Assembly (NCBI GenBank): GCA_023231475.1 | Contig: JALJEE010003214.1 | Coordinates: forward strand, 1 to 64,000 | Source of the DNA: Seison nebaliae | Lineage: Eukaryota > Rotifera > Pararotatoria > Seisonacea > Seisonidae | DNA length: 64,000 nucleotides | Direction of reading: 5' to 3' | Shown: in pieces, positions 18,363 through 30,618 of the stretch | Numbering within the stretch: the stretch's first letter is position 1 | Layout: each line of letters starts with the position of its first letter | Translations under genes and position numbers: made by a program | Notes under the pieces: generated by a model | Told to the model about the DNA's origin: nothing | The model's input: the letters and a program-made list of their open reading frames with translations, nothing else | Databases searched by the model: none

Positions 18363-19634
18363 CTATTCATTCGGATTATCAACAAATCGTAAACATTTTG
18401 CAGCTCGACTTTTTGATGGTGTGCAACCACCATCTTTTTTCCGTCGTTTTTCTTCCTCATTCCGTTGTCGTGTCAATTCCATCAATTTATGATAACCCAA
18501 CACTCGTTTTTTCGGTTCTTCAATTTCAGACATTTCACATCCATGTAAAGTGTCGTGGAGAGAAGAATATTTCGACGGTTCCTTGATGGTATTGGAATAA
18601 GACATTCCGGTTCCATCCGTCACCGTTTCATGGAAATGATTTTTTACATTCGACACTTTCTCCAGATATCGTTTGATGTAAGGCGATGGAGGAACGAAAT
18701 CGAATTTTAATTTTTTCTTCTTATCCTGATGATTCGTTGGAGATGGTTCTGATGTTCGACATTCTCGTTTCTTCGATAATCGTCTATCATTCACGAAATG
18801 ATTATTGATCTGTGTTGTACTCGTCAAATGGCTAATTGAATGATGAGTGTCCTTCTCATGGAAAATTGATGGTAATTCGGTTGATTGTACCGTCGTCTTG
18901 ATAATGGGAGTAGCAATTGACACCGAATTTAATGTGTCACTACTCGTTTGACATCGAAGAGTTTCATTTGCTATTTTCAACTGTTGAACTTTTTCTCTCA
19001 ATTCCTTATTCTCTTTTTCCATGATGGTGAATAAAATGGAATTTGGATTAGTCTTCGAATCTTTCGACGACGAATTCAATTCATCAATTCTCATTTGAAG
19101 TTGCTGATTCTCTTTTTCGACGATCGCTAATTTCTTCTCCATTTGTCGAGCGGAATTCTTCGTCTCTTCGAACATCTTTTTCAATTCCGAATATTTTTCC
19201 TTTGCCACAATCGACGTCGCTTTCCATTCCTCCATCTCTTTCAATTGATTCTTGTTCTGTTTAAACATCTCCAAACGTCGTTCACCTTCTTCAATCTCGT
19301 GATTAAATGAAGCAATAATCCTCTCCAATTGATTCTTTCGTTTCAATCGCATCAATTGCGTTCCCTCTTCTAATTGTTCATCAATCTTCATTTCATCCAC
19401 AAATTCTGGACCACAATGAATCGGAATTATCTTCGAATCAATAAACGATAATCGACAATGTGGACACGAATCTCGATGTTTCCGCCAACTAGTCAGACAA
19501 CTCTCACAAAACAGATGTCCATTCTCGCAACTCCGACCATCAATCGCCTTAAACGGGAAATGAGAATTATAAAAAATAAATAATAAAAAAATAGAAACGT
19601 TTGATAGACAAATCCCACAACAATAAGTAGTCAT
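18363..19634 (-). CDS. RING-finger / coiled-coil protein, candidate E3 ubiquitin or SUMO ligase (2 exons)
   Basis: Exon 1 (19634-19599) encodes MTTYCCGICLSN and exon 2 (19547-18363) continues AIDGRSCENGHLFCESC. Splicing out the 51-nt intron 19598-19548 (GTTTCT..TTTAAG) gives a compact C3HC4 RING (CGIC..SCENGH..CESC..CPHC, residues 6-43) of a 406-residue protein. Residues about 75-225 are a long coiled coil, followed by a basic, Ser/Thr-rich tail with KKKKLKFDF and a conserved-looking end RVLGYHKLMELTRQR. An N-terminal RING followed directly by a coil is the layout of TRAIP/nopo, OBI1 and the Zip3/RNF212 group, but I cannot choose among them. The intron is in frame and stop-free, so retention would insert 17 mostly hydrophobic residues into the RING. 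Confidence 0.85.
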   Translation of the reverse strand: MTTYCCGICLSNVSIFLLFIFYNSHFPFKAIDGRSCENGHLFCESCLTSWRKHRDSCPHCRLSFIDSKIIPIHCGPEFVDEMKIDEQLEEGTQLMRLKRKNQLERIIASFNHEIEEGERRLEMFKQNKNQLKEMEEWKATSIVAKEKYSELKKMFEETKNSARQMEKKLAIVEKENQQLQMRIDELNSSSKDSKTNPNSILFTIMEKENKELREKVQQLKIANETLRCQTSSDTLNSVSIATPIIKTTVQSTELPSIFHEKDTHHSISHLTSTTQINNHFVNDRRLSKKRECRTSEPSPTNHQDKKKKLKFDFVPPSPYIKRYLEKVSNVKNHFHETVTDGTGMSYSNTIKEPSKYSSLHDTLHGCEMSEIEEPKKRVLGYHKLMELTRQRNEEEKRRKKDGGCTPSKSRAAKCLRFVDNPNE

Positions 19635-20414
19635 AGATTTTCGACAGATAACAAGATTAAAGATTCAGATTTGTTTCACACTTCACATTCAACTGATTAA
19701 ATCGCTTTCCAATGATGCTAATTCTGGTACCTGTAACGCTACAACTGATTCATAAGCACACCACTTCAATTTTCATCCTACTACCAAAATAGAAAAGACA
19801 CCGAAAAATTCAATGTTAAAAGTTCGGCTCAATCAATATATGGTCAATCAACTACATCCATTTAAAGGTATCTGATGTGAACGGAACGGCTATAAGTGGA
19901 ACGGACGAACCATTGACTGTTTTTAGAAAAACGAAGCTTTAATCCAATTTTTCTATGTTTTTTTCTTCTGACAAAAAACTTTGATTAATGTTCCTATTTG
20001 TATCCCGTCATATTCATTCCGTGTCGACAGTATACTACTGCCATATTTAATTTTTTATTTTAATTCTACTTGTTGTGTGATGTGTGATGACGTAAGATGA
20101 CATTATCCTAAATGAGTTATTCAAAACAATTTTATGAATTTCAATGACAAATACTACTTATCACAGGTTTAAAACTGTAGCGTGAGTTTGTGATTCGAAA
20201 TCTCAATATTGCCCGTTAATTTCGTTCCGGACGTTTGAACAATTTTTCGTTTGTCTTATGTAAAATGAGAATTTAGAAAGAATTGAAAATTGATTTGAAA
20301 ATAGAATAGATTAAAAAGTCGATTTCACTTTGTTTTGTGTTGTAATTTTCTTTCATTCTTCTAGTCCTTTTATATATCGTTAAGTCTTTGTTTCCTCGTT
20401 CCACTCAAAAAAAA
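19635..20414. promoter_or_regulatory. Shared divergent promoter region of the RING gene and L2HGDH
   Basis: 780 bp between two divergent start codons. A TGACGTAA element, the core of CREB/ATF sites, sits at about 20089-20096 (context GATGACGTAAGATGAC). Nothing else is recognised. Assignment as a bidirectional promoter is inferred from gene layout. Confidence 0.45.
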
Positions 20415-22004
20415 ATGTTTTTGTTCCGTACAACAAATATTCGTTTGATGACTGCTCTGTTAATTTTATTCGGGGAATATGTTTCTTTAGTTTTTTCAAT
20501 TTTAAGATTTCGTGCTCAATCCACCACCAGTAATAATATAAGGGATGTTGTTGTTGTTGGTGGTGGGATAGTTGGATTGGCGTCATCACAGGCATTATTG
20601 ACGAAATACCCCAATTTAAATGTGACGGTTTTAGAGAAGGAATCACAATTAGGTTCTTCTTTCTCCTTTATTATCCTTTTCATTGTTTAAATGACGGTTG
20701 TTTAATAGCTTCTCATCAAACTGGTCATAATAGTGGAGTGATTCATGCAGGAATCTATTATCAGCCAGGAACATTGAAAGCGAAATTATGTGTGGAAGGG
20801 ATGGAAAAAATTTATGATTATTGTGACAAATATTCAGTTCCATATAAGAAATGTGGAAAAGTTTCTTTTTTTTTCCTCGAATTCACTCGCCAATTTCTCT
20901 CTCCATGTCAAATAGATAGTTGTTGCAATTGATGAGCATCAGATTCCTTATTTGACTCAATTGTATGAGAGATCGTTGGAGAATAAAGTGAAGGATGTAA
21001 AATTGATTAATGGGAATGACATTCCTGAAATTGAGCCAATGTGTCGCGGATTGAAAGCCATTCATTCACCTCATACCGGTATCATCGATTACGCTGAACT
21101 CTCACGTCAATTTGGTGTGGTGATCAAAGAGAAGAATGGCCAAATCCTGCCAAATACGAAAGGTATAGGTTTCGGAACTGATTGTGAAGGAAATGTCGTC
21201 ATTCTCACTAACAATGAGGAAGTTCGTTGAACGACATTTAATTTCTTACAAATTTATTTGTTAATTATTTTCCATTAACATACTTAGTATCGAGAGATAC
21301 GTAGTCGATTTGTGGTGACATGTTGTGGTTTACATTCGGATAAGATTTCCGTTTTAGGTGGATGTAAATCTAATCCGAAAATAATTCCATTCCGTGGCGA
21401 TTATTTAGTGTTGTCGAAAGAGAAACAACATCTCATCAAAGGAAATATTTATCCGGTTCCTGATCCTCGTTTTCCATTTCTCGGTGTTCATTTTACGCCT
21501 CGAATGAACGGTGATGTTTGGGCGGGACCGAACGCCGTTTTAGCCATGAAACGAGAAGGATATAAACCCACCGACTTCGTTTTTAAGGACGCACTCGAAC
21601 ATGTATTTAATACGTTAACATTTTATCTTTTAAACTTGTTTGAAATTCTCTTGGAATTTAGTGGACTAAGGAAATTGAGTATGAAGTTTTTGGGTGTCGG
21701 TCTCAAAGAAATCTATCGAACTTTAGACATTTCAGCTACGGTGAAAATTCTTCAGCAATTCGTTCCCGATGTGGAGACGAAAGACTTCCAACGAGGACCA
21801 TCCGGTGTTCGAGCACAAGCTATCGACACTGACGGTAGTTTAGTGGACGATTTCATTTTCGACACCAATTCCAACAAACCAGATTTAAAAGGGAAAATTC
21901 TTCACGTTCGTAATGCACCCTCACCAGCCGCTACCTCATCATTGGCCATTGCGGATATGGTGGTCGATGAAATGGAAAGGCAATTCCATTTAAAGGAAAT
22001 TTGA
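20415..22004 (+). CDS. L2HGDH: L-2-hydroxyglutarate dehydrogenase, mitochondrial (4 exons)
   Basis: The FAD-dependent enzyme that oxidises L-2-hydroxyglutarate to 2-oxoglutarate in mitochondria, a metabolite-repair reaction. Exons 20415-20652, 20709-20860, 20916-21221 and 21288-22004 join to 470 residues (human about 463). The first about 40 residues are a targeting-type, Arg-containing, acid-poor leader. The FAD-binding Rossmann motif is [15 protein letters not shown] (GGG at residues 49-51). Other family blocks are [87 protein letters not shown] and [20 protein letters not shown]. The introns are 56, 55 and 66 nt. An insertion of about 17 hydrophobic residues ([17 protein letters not shown], near 21601-21650) is not in the human protein as I remember it. 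Confidence 0.96.
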
Positions 22005-25000
22005 CGGAGAAATAGTGAAATAAAATTTTTTTAAATAAAATTATCTCGCGACAACTTTTTGCCATTTGACATTTAAGGAAAAATTAAGGGATAATTAATG
22101 GGAGAGATTGAGAGTCAAATATTCTCATGAAATCCGTCAATTATGTTTGGAATGTTCAATCGTATTTTTTCATCTTATTTCGTCCTCTCTTCATTTATCG
22201 AATGAAGAAAGGAGGAATGTTTTATTCTTTTCAATTGTAATTACGATAAATAAAAATCTTTCTAATTCTTTTAATTTTGTCCTTCTCCCATTGTTGTTGG
22301 ATAGTTGATAGAGAAAACGAATGGCAAACTAGGAAATGGCATGAAACATGCAATTGATTTGTTTCTCTATTAATAAAATTCTAAACAGGCAATTGGTTGG
22401 GAGAAAAAAAAGTTTTTTAATAAATTACCATTTTCCCCATTTTTTTCCGTTCGTCACTTCGGATTTTGTGTTACATTCGTTTCTTTTTCATTTCCAATCT
22501 ACTCCCCCATTCTTATTAGACTAGACTGACATTCTTCAATTGTTGTTACTATTGTTACTGGCTTCTTTCGTCCTCACTAATAATTGAACGGTTCGATGAT
22601 TTTTTTTCTCGTTATCATTATTTCTTTTTTCTAGTATGTGTTACGTTCGAAAAAAATGGTGGAAAGTTATCCGAATTTCTTCATTTTCTCCTATAATTCA
22701 TTTATTAATTATATTTCTTTCTCTCCCAGTTAGTTGTATCGAGTCTCTAGTCAAGCTAGAGCGCAAGTGATTCAACTCAATTCTATCTAACTTTAATCGA
22801 AATGAAATAATTTTAAACACATCTCCACACATCAAAACACAATGTGGATGATATACAATGAATATTATTCACATGAATAACATTCAATAGAGACATAATG
22901 ACATATAACCTGATATCATGTTTGATTGATGAATATTGAACGAGACAAGATATCTGCGGTTCTTCATCGAAATCTTTTAAAAATATTTATTCTCCTCTAT
23001 AACTTCCTATAAAACTGAATTGTTCGATTGGAAATTGCTCGTCCATTCGACAAGAAAAGTAAAAAAGAAAGAAAGATCTTTGAGAAACAGTTTCCCTAAT
23101 CGTTGTTCGCGATTAGAGAGATCCCAATTACAATTATATAACTATAACGCTTCATAAGATAATTTGAGTAGAAGATTCTTTTCAATTGTTTCTCCATTTC
23201 TATTATCTTCCAAATCATTATCGATGAATGAGGATATGAGAATATTTCCGGTTAGCATTATTAGGAAATTCACTTTCTTCTGCTCCTCCCCCAATTACCA
23301 TTGTGACGATGATTATGTGTGAGCAATGTGCGTTATGAGATAGATAAATCATTCGCAATCTTATCTGGAAAAAGGATTTGGTAACATATAAAAATGATGA
23401 AAATGTTTCGTTTGGAAAAAAATAGGACAAACAATTTTTCTCAATCGACCGCGACCGATAGCTATTGTCTGAGCATGAATTACCATCGGAAAAGTGGTAG
23501 AAATAGTCATTAGCCATGGTAAATTCGATATTCGTATTTATTGAGTTCGACGTAGAGTGGAGTGAAGTGAATAGATGATTGATGCGAAATGACGTTTCAT
23601 TTCGAAAGTTTCTTTGTTTTCAAGTGATTGGTAGAATTAAGAAAAAGTTTTCGATTAATCACAAATAAATTTTCGCGAGATATGATGATAAATCTTATTT
23701 ATTCTCCTTTTCGTTCGATAGTTTGCTGAAAACATCTTCACTTCTTCTACTAACAATTTTTTGATGTTCTTAAATGGTTGTTCGGAAGTTTTTCGAAGTT
23801 TTCTCCGAAGTCATTTCTCTCATGTCCCAAACACAAATGAAGTAGATATTTGAAGAAATGAGAAGAAGATTAGTCGACCGAATAACTCAACATCTTCAAA
23901 GAGAAGACAGAATAATCGAAATATACCGTTAATCGATTATCTTACTCTAAATACTTGATGTTGATCGTTATGTTTGTCGATAACGGACATAAACGTTATC
24001 CATCATCATCATCATCTTTATCGGCAGACGCATACGTTCAATCATTCTATTTCAAAATGTTTGCTTAATTGGACATTTTTCCCTTATTTTCTGCATACTC
24101 AACCACATTCTCTATCAACGATCAGAATTCGTTCCAATTTCTTTTTGAGATCTTTCTTTGGTGTTATCACAAGTCAAATATTCGTTAAAATGAAATTTAT
24201 CTTTCACTTCTCTTCTTACCATCAACCCAGTTCTCTAATTTACTCGTTTCAATATGTAATCTATAAATATTTATCAATACTTAATTACACATAATCATCA
24301 TCATCTATACTTTATTTATTCTATATAATGATTATATATTATAATGATCGATATAATGTATATCGTTACATTTTATAACCATATTTTAAAGAACCGTTAG
24401 AAGATTTTTATTAATTATACGCTTTGATCATATTAACTATTAATAGTAAAGATGTGTTAATATTTAATGGAGATAAATGAAAAATCTTCACTGATATTTC
24501 CATTCTTTCAATCGATTTTCTGATATGATAAAAAAGTTGGGAAGGATATCTGTATTCTGGAGGTTAATGACTTATTTTGAATGAAATTAGACATATCTTC
24601 CTCAAATTTCTTTATTCGTTATTTACTACTGCCATTATTATGATTTTATTTGTATTCGTTCTTAATATTATATACATTCGATTGATAACTTCTTAACTTA
24701 TTAATCGAATATAAATAATAAGTTATTATTTTTTATTTTTGACCACTTCTCAATCTTACCTAATCTTTTGGATAATTCTCATTTTTTCATTAACTTTTAG
24801 GACAGTTCTCAACTGAGATAATTTCTTCTAGTGATACATATTGGGTCGCATCACGTGACAATTCTTTATATTGATAAAGCAGAATATTGGAGATATTTTT
24901 AAATCGACATTATGTAATATTATCTCATTGATATAATTGACAATAAGATTAATGTGCACATCATCAAAACTAGTCACGAACTTACGACAACAATCATCGT

Positions 25001-27408
25001 AACCATCTGATTTTGACCTGCACGAAACTCATTCATTATAATCGTTTAGAAACTTTCAATTCTCAGCAGGTGTTCTTAAGAACTGATCTGAAAAAAGTTG
25101 TTTATCATTTTGTCCTTGACAAGGACTCCTTGTCTAATCCCTCACACATCACTTCAATAACTTTCCAATGTCTTTCCTTCAGAAATTATAATGGAAGATT
25201 TAAGAGTTTTTCCACGAAATCAATCGAGGAACAACATCTTCAACTGTGGTGGTCGAATTCTTGATAAAATATCGAATTCACTTCAAATACATCGTTCCCA
25301 CCAGAAATTATTGGTGGAACATGAAAAAATTTACGAGTAATAATTTCCATTTCTCCTGCTTAATGTTCGTCGAATAATTTTTTTTCGTAATTTTCAACAA
25401 ACGATCTAATTATCCATTTTGTTGCCAATTTAGCAAGTTTAATTTGAAAAGAATCAATTCTTTCGCGTCTGCTTAGTATAATGTTTTCCTTATTTCTTCT
25501 TTCCATTGAGAGAAACGAAGTCGATGTGGATAATAATTATGTAATTAAACTATAAAAGAGTATAAGAATGAAGGAATTTTGTAAGAAGGAGAATGAGAAT
25601 CTAATCGAAATGTCGTATGGAGGAATGACGTAAGAGATATGATTAAGAGTAGAAGAAAACGTCAAAATCGACAAAGATGAAATGAAATTCCATTAAACTT
25701 ATTGAGATGTTAGTAATGAATTGAAAGGAAGTGAATAATGAAAATGTGACATGTTATTAGAAGATGAACAATTAATCCATCTCATCTCAAATTACCAATA
25801 AATAATTTCAAATCTAATCTGACCTTCTCCCATTAGAAGGAAAGTCTGATGAGAATAGAATTTGCATCATCTTCTCAATGATCCTCCGGATTCGAATACC
25901 AATACCTAATTGGTTATTTCGTAGGAAAATAATTTAATTAGAATTGTTATTTTCTCATCTCTATATTCATTCGCCATCCCTTCGCCATCCCTTCAACATT
26001 GTCGATGACATTCCATGAAATAATATTTCTGAGATATTATTCCTATTAAGTTTCCATACTATTTATCATGTGGACATTTAGTATCCAGCACTTGAACGTC
26101 ATACATATTTGTTGAATGGGAAATAATAAAATAAACTCTGCACTTAATTTGCTCATGTAATTCGACGTCACATTTTCCCCAAATTACTTTTTGACATCAT
26201 CTTAGATCCGCACTCGTCTCACTTCAGATTTGCCATTCATTTCCCCTTCTGTCTCTCTTAATAACTAGTCGGCTTGGCGAAATTTTGAAGATCCATCCTA
26301 CTTGCCTATTATCTTACTTCATTCAATCGATAATATTCCCAGTGAGATTTTCTCACCCTTCTAATTCCGTCAAAATTGAGCTCATCTAGGACAATTCATC
26401 CATTGAAACTTCTTATTAATCGGACAGCTTGTTACTGATATTATGAATCATTACAAGTCTATTTAGCAAGCGAATTATCATTTAATTTGTTTTTCGAAAT
26501 CGATTAAATGATATATCTGATTATTATATGAGCGAATTGAATCATTGTGACGATATGGAAATCAAAAAATTGATGAAGAAGAGAATTGTCGTCAAGTGAA
26601 ATGATGATACGGAAATTGTCTGAAATTGTTATGGAGAAAGTGTCGAATAAGAATTTTGTATTAACATGTATGTGTCATATTGGAGAGTGAGGAGGAATCG
26701 TAGAAATAATGAGAGTTATGGTATAAGGAGATTCGATGTTTAAGAGGAAGAAGAATGACAGGATTTTCCACTTTCAATCACCTCTCATCCAGTTATTGAT
26801 TATGAGGAATAATTTATGTTGACTATGATAACTATTAATTAGGAGAGGAAAAGAATAAATTGTGGAGGAAAGGTATTCGTAGTAAATCTACTCTTATCGA
26901 TAAGAAGATTGTCTGAATGAAAAACAGATGAATCGAATTTGATGAAATGAATCCTTCACCAGTAATTGATATGAATATCATTCATTCTCATTCACTAAAA
27001 AATGAATTTCATAAGATAATTCTTCTAATTCGCTCATCTTCTTTCGACCATGAATGGCATTCTTTTCCTTTACACACACATATATTCCCCCACTCCATCA
27101 ATTCCATTCCCCCAGTTTATTTTCCTAAGAAAACAGTTGTCAATTTCGTATTTTCATTAATTTCTTTCCATCTTTTCTTCCTCCCAACTCAGTGTTCATT
27201 CTTTCCATTTTATTCAGGCGAAAAAAAGACATATCGATCCAAATCGATATCGACACATCATTACCAATTCTATCATTTAGATTAATAATCTTTGGATAAA
27301 TGGTGAGAATGTTGGAATGAATTGAAACGAATTGGAATCGTTTATAAAGATCAAATAACGATAAAGATAGTTTTAATGACGCTGTTGCCTCTTCGGTATT
27401 GATTGATC
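22005..27408. other. 5.4-kb gene-poor interval
   Basis: No coding region, tRNA or recognised element is seen. Several frames of 60-112 codons (22108, 23218, 23974, 25013, 26947) are short, AT-biased and without motifs. The interval precedes the PTB-domain gene and may hold its 5' UTR exons, long-range regulatory sequence or non-coding transcripts. Confidence 0.5.
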
Positions 27409-30123
27409 ATGTATGGGAAAAATGAGAAGAAGAATCATGAAATGAATTCGGAAAGAAATAACGATTTTACTGAAGATGAGATTGGTGAAGAGGAGCAAGA
27501 TACTAATAACGATATAATCACATTATGTAAATGTCGAGTTTTGTATTTGGGAACGACATTGATCGATATCACTACATCGAACAATACTGAGGGATTGGAC
27601 TCGATTCAGACGCCACTTTCCCGACGATATCCTGTCAATGGTGGTAACGCCATACATGCAGTTGATGCTTGGTTAACCGTTTATTCGAATGGACTTCAAT
27701 TGTCTTTCTGTCAAGGGACGAATGGACTCATTTTCTATCCAATTCGTGCCCTCAAATATTGTGCAGCCGTTCGATATGCTCAAGTGAATCAAACCGGACA
27801 ACAATATCCGGAGGGATGGCGATTCGTTTTATTAGACTCATTCGCTGCCGAACATCCCAAGAACAATTCTCATCCTCCGATTTTCAATGTGCAATTCATA
27901 AGAAATCGTCCCAATTTACCAACGACGATCGAATGTATCAGTTTCATCGCCAAGACTCGTCAAGCCGCTATCGCTTTAGTGCACGCATCGATGCACTCGT
28001 ATCACAAGACGATTGAAACACAATCATTAAGTAAGGTACCGTTATTCTTCGCGTATGATGATAATGGATCGAAGAACGCCGAATATGACGACCATATACA
28101 AATGGTGAATGCGAACGATGATGAAAACGGTTCTGATTATATCAACGACGCTTCCTACTCCGGTTACTTCTATTTGCCGACAACCGTCCAAATTGATATT
28201 TGGACGTTGTGGGAAGAATCAGATAAGATACCTAAGCCACCGTCAAGTCCTCGTAATAAACTGTCAATTTGTCAAACGAAGAATAATCGTTACCATACTG
28301 ATGATAATTCAGATGATGATAATGTCAATGTGAATCCAATCAATCATCTGAAGGATGATAGTTCCATCGAATCGTTAGATCTGCTTAATAATAACAAGAA
28401 AGAAAATAATTATTATAAAGCACAAATGGCGTTGGAGAAGTTGAAGAAGAAATCGAAATATCGATCAAGATCAAAAAATCGACTTCAATCTCATCTCACC
28501 ACATCCACTTCATCCACAAATCTTATCAATTCAGATATCGGATCATCGATCAATGAGTCGAATAAACGTCCAACAAAAAATTCCAGTTCATCCATACCAT
28601 CTTCTTTATCGTCATCATCGTCATCATCATCATCATCGTCGTCGATAAATTCATCATCGACAACTATTTTGACGTCGTCTTTTTCCCAAGAACATTTGAC
28701 GTCGTCGACGAAAAAAAAATTGAAGAAATATAAGAAGAAGGAAACGAAAAAGAAAAAACGATCGAAGAAGAAACGTCATGAAACGAAAAGTAGATCGAAG
28801 AGTGAGGATGGAGTTGATATGATTGATCCATATACGCCAGCGGAGAACCTGTATATGGTGGAGAAAGTATACGATCCAAAACATCCCAATCACGACATAT
28901 ATATCAGATGGCTTCGTCCTAAAGAACCGTCACCGATGAAAGTTGTGATTTGTGATAAGGAGAATAAATCGAATGAAATTATAACTAAATATGTGAAGAA
29001 AACGGACGAGGAGAATCCGAAGATAATTCAAGAACAATATTTGACGCCAGATTTATTGGAGAAATTACAAACGACATCGAACAAAAAATCAGAAGATCAT
29101 ATCGAATCCGTTCCACAGGCGAATATTAGAGAGAAATCTCTTACTAATCATGTGAGTTATGAGAAGCATCATAAGGAGAAAGATGTGGATGGAGTAAAAG
29201 AAAAAAGTAGAAAAAATAGAAAATCGAAAAAATCTGATATGAAGTTGAATAATAATAAAAATTATAGTCCATCGAATATCCATCAGAAATGTGAAATGAA
29301 GAAAGCAAATGGAAAAGTAGATGGAGGGAATGATCATAATTTAGATTCGATCGGATCCATTCCCGCTTATCTCCAATCATCACTTCAATTAAATGATAAT
29401 ACGAAGAAAGTGAAAGGTCATTCACATAAAGAACGTTCTCAATCGCAGGAACCATTTAAAATAATGAACGATTCATATCGATTATCATCGAATGATAAAT
29501 GGAAGAAAAGTAATAAAAAACATAAAAAAAGTCATCATCATCATCGTCATCGACATCATCATCGACATCGACCATGTTGTAGTCGATCCACGAGAGATGG
29601 TTCATTGGACGATCTGTCTGATATGAACGAATATGAGAAGCAAGAACAATATTTATTTCCCGAAAATTCTATGCACGCTAATGACCATTATCATTATAAT
29701 GACGCTCATATCGATCATCCACATAATCATTACGATACGTCAACAAACGGATGTACTTCTCCATATCGGGATGACGGTGATGGTCGAGTCAACGACGATT
29801 TATGTGACAAATGTATCCATTTCGGTTGTCAGGAACATGTGGCAAATAATGAATGTACATTATCGAAAGATATAAGAAATAAAGGATGTAATTGTCATTC
29901 TCTTCCATACAATACTCCCAGAGAGGACGAGAACAATTGTTTCAGTAGTTTAGCTAATTCACTTTACAGTACAAATTCGACATTTCAAAATAATTGGAAT
30001 GATCATCATCATCAAAAACCACCAACACAACAACAACAACAACAACAACAACATTCATCATTTCAACATTCTCATCCGTCTCATGCGCAACATCTTAACG
30101 CTCAACAAGAACAATCGCCAGTG

Positions 30124-30154
<31 letters not shown>

Positions 30155-30618
30155 ATCAACAACAACAAAACCATCAATTTGCCAATCATTTCACTCAGTC
30201 CAATATGAATAGTCCGTCGACATTGAAACAATCGATGTCACAAAACAATTTATCTCAATCACAACAATTTCCGATGTATCAACATCAATCATCAGCATTC
30301 GGCCATGACATGTTGCCCAATAATTATCCTCAACAAAACCATAGTCATTCTTCACATCCACATCATCATCCACCTCCACCAACTCATAACAACGTCGGAT
30401 TTATGACCAACCATCCACAATCTAATCAAACGACTGATCGTCATTTGGGAAATGCTGCAAAAAATCCAAATTTCCAACATTTACACAATTATGGTGCGTT
30501 AGGTGCCGATTCTCATTTCCATCAACTCTCACATCGAGTCACACAACAATATGGTGGGGAGAATGCCTATGCCACCAAGTCATCCGATCAAACTAATGAC
30601 TTTCATTCGTATTATTAA
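27409..30618 (+). CDS. PTB/PID-domain adaptor protein with long low-complexity His/Gln-rich tail
   Basis: The frame starts at ATG 27409 and encodes 1,069 residues. Residues about 42-200 form a phosphotyrosine-binding (PTB/PID) domain: CRVLYLGTTL, GLDSIQTPLSRRYP, HAVDAWLTVYSNGLQLSF, LIFYPIRALKYCAAVRYAQV, HPPIFNVQFIRNR and a C-terminal helix ECISFIAKTRQAAIALVHA. PTB domains bind NPxY-type tails or phospholipids at membranes, so an adaptor role is inferred. A short second conserved-looking patch stands near residues 470-510 (PYTPAENLYMVEKVYDPKHP, then YIRWLRP). The rest is disordered: poly-Ser (about 398-425), Lys-rich KKKKRSKKK, a His/Arg stretch (HHHHRHRHHHRHR near 710), a Cys/His-containing part near 800, and two poly-Gln runs (about 30028-30054 and 30124-30154). 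I cannot name the family member. Confidence 0.82.
30028..30174 (+). repeat. Two CAA-encoded poly-Gln tracts
   Basis: (CAA)n runs at about 30028-30054 and 30124-30171, interrupted once by TAT, code for Gln within the PTB-domain protein. Use of a single codon points to microsatellite slippage. Confidence 0.9.

Noticed and set aside
18363-19634. Naming the RING gene as TRAIP/nopo or as a Zip3/RNF212 meiotic ligase
   Set aside because: Layout fits several families, and I see no family-specific motif that decides.
21613-21671. 59-nt GT..AG candidate intron in L2HGDH exon 4
   Set aside because: Removing it breaks the frame that encodes the conserved C-terminal half, so it is treated as coding.
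22005-27408. Search for conserved animal microRNAs, snRNAs and 5S rRNA in the gene-poor interval
   Set aside because: None of the familiar mature sequences (let-7, miR-1, bantam, miR-9, miR-71 and others) or snRNA starts was seen by eye.
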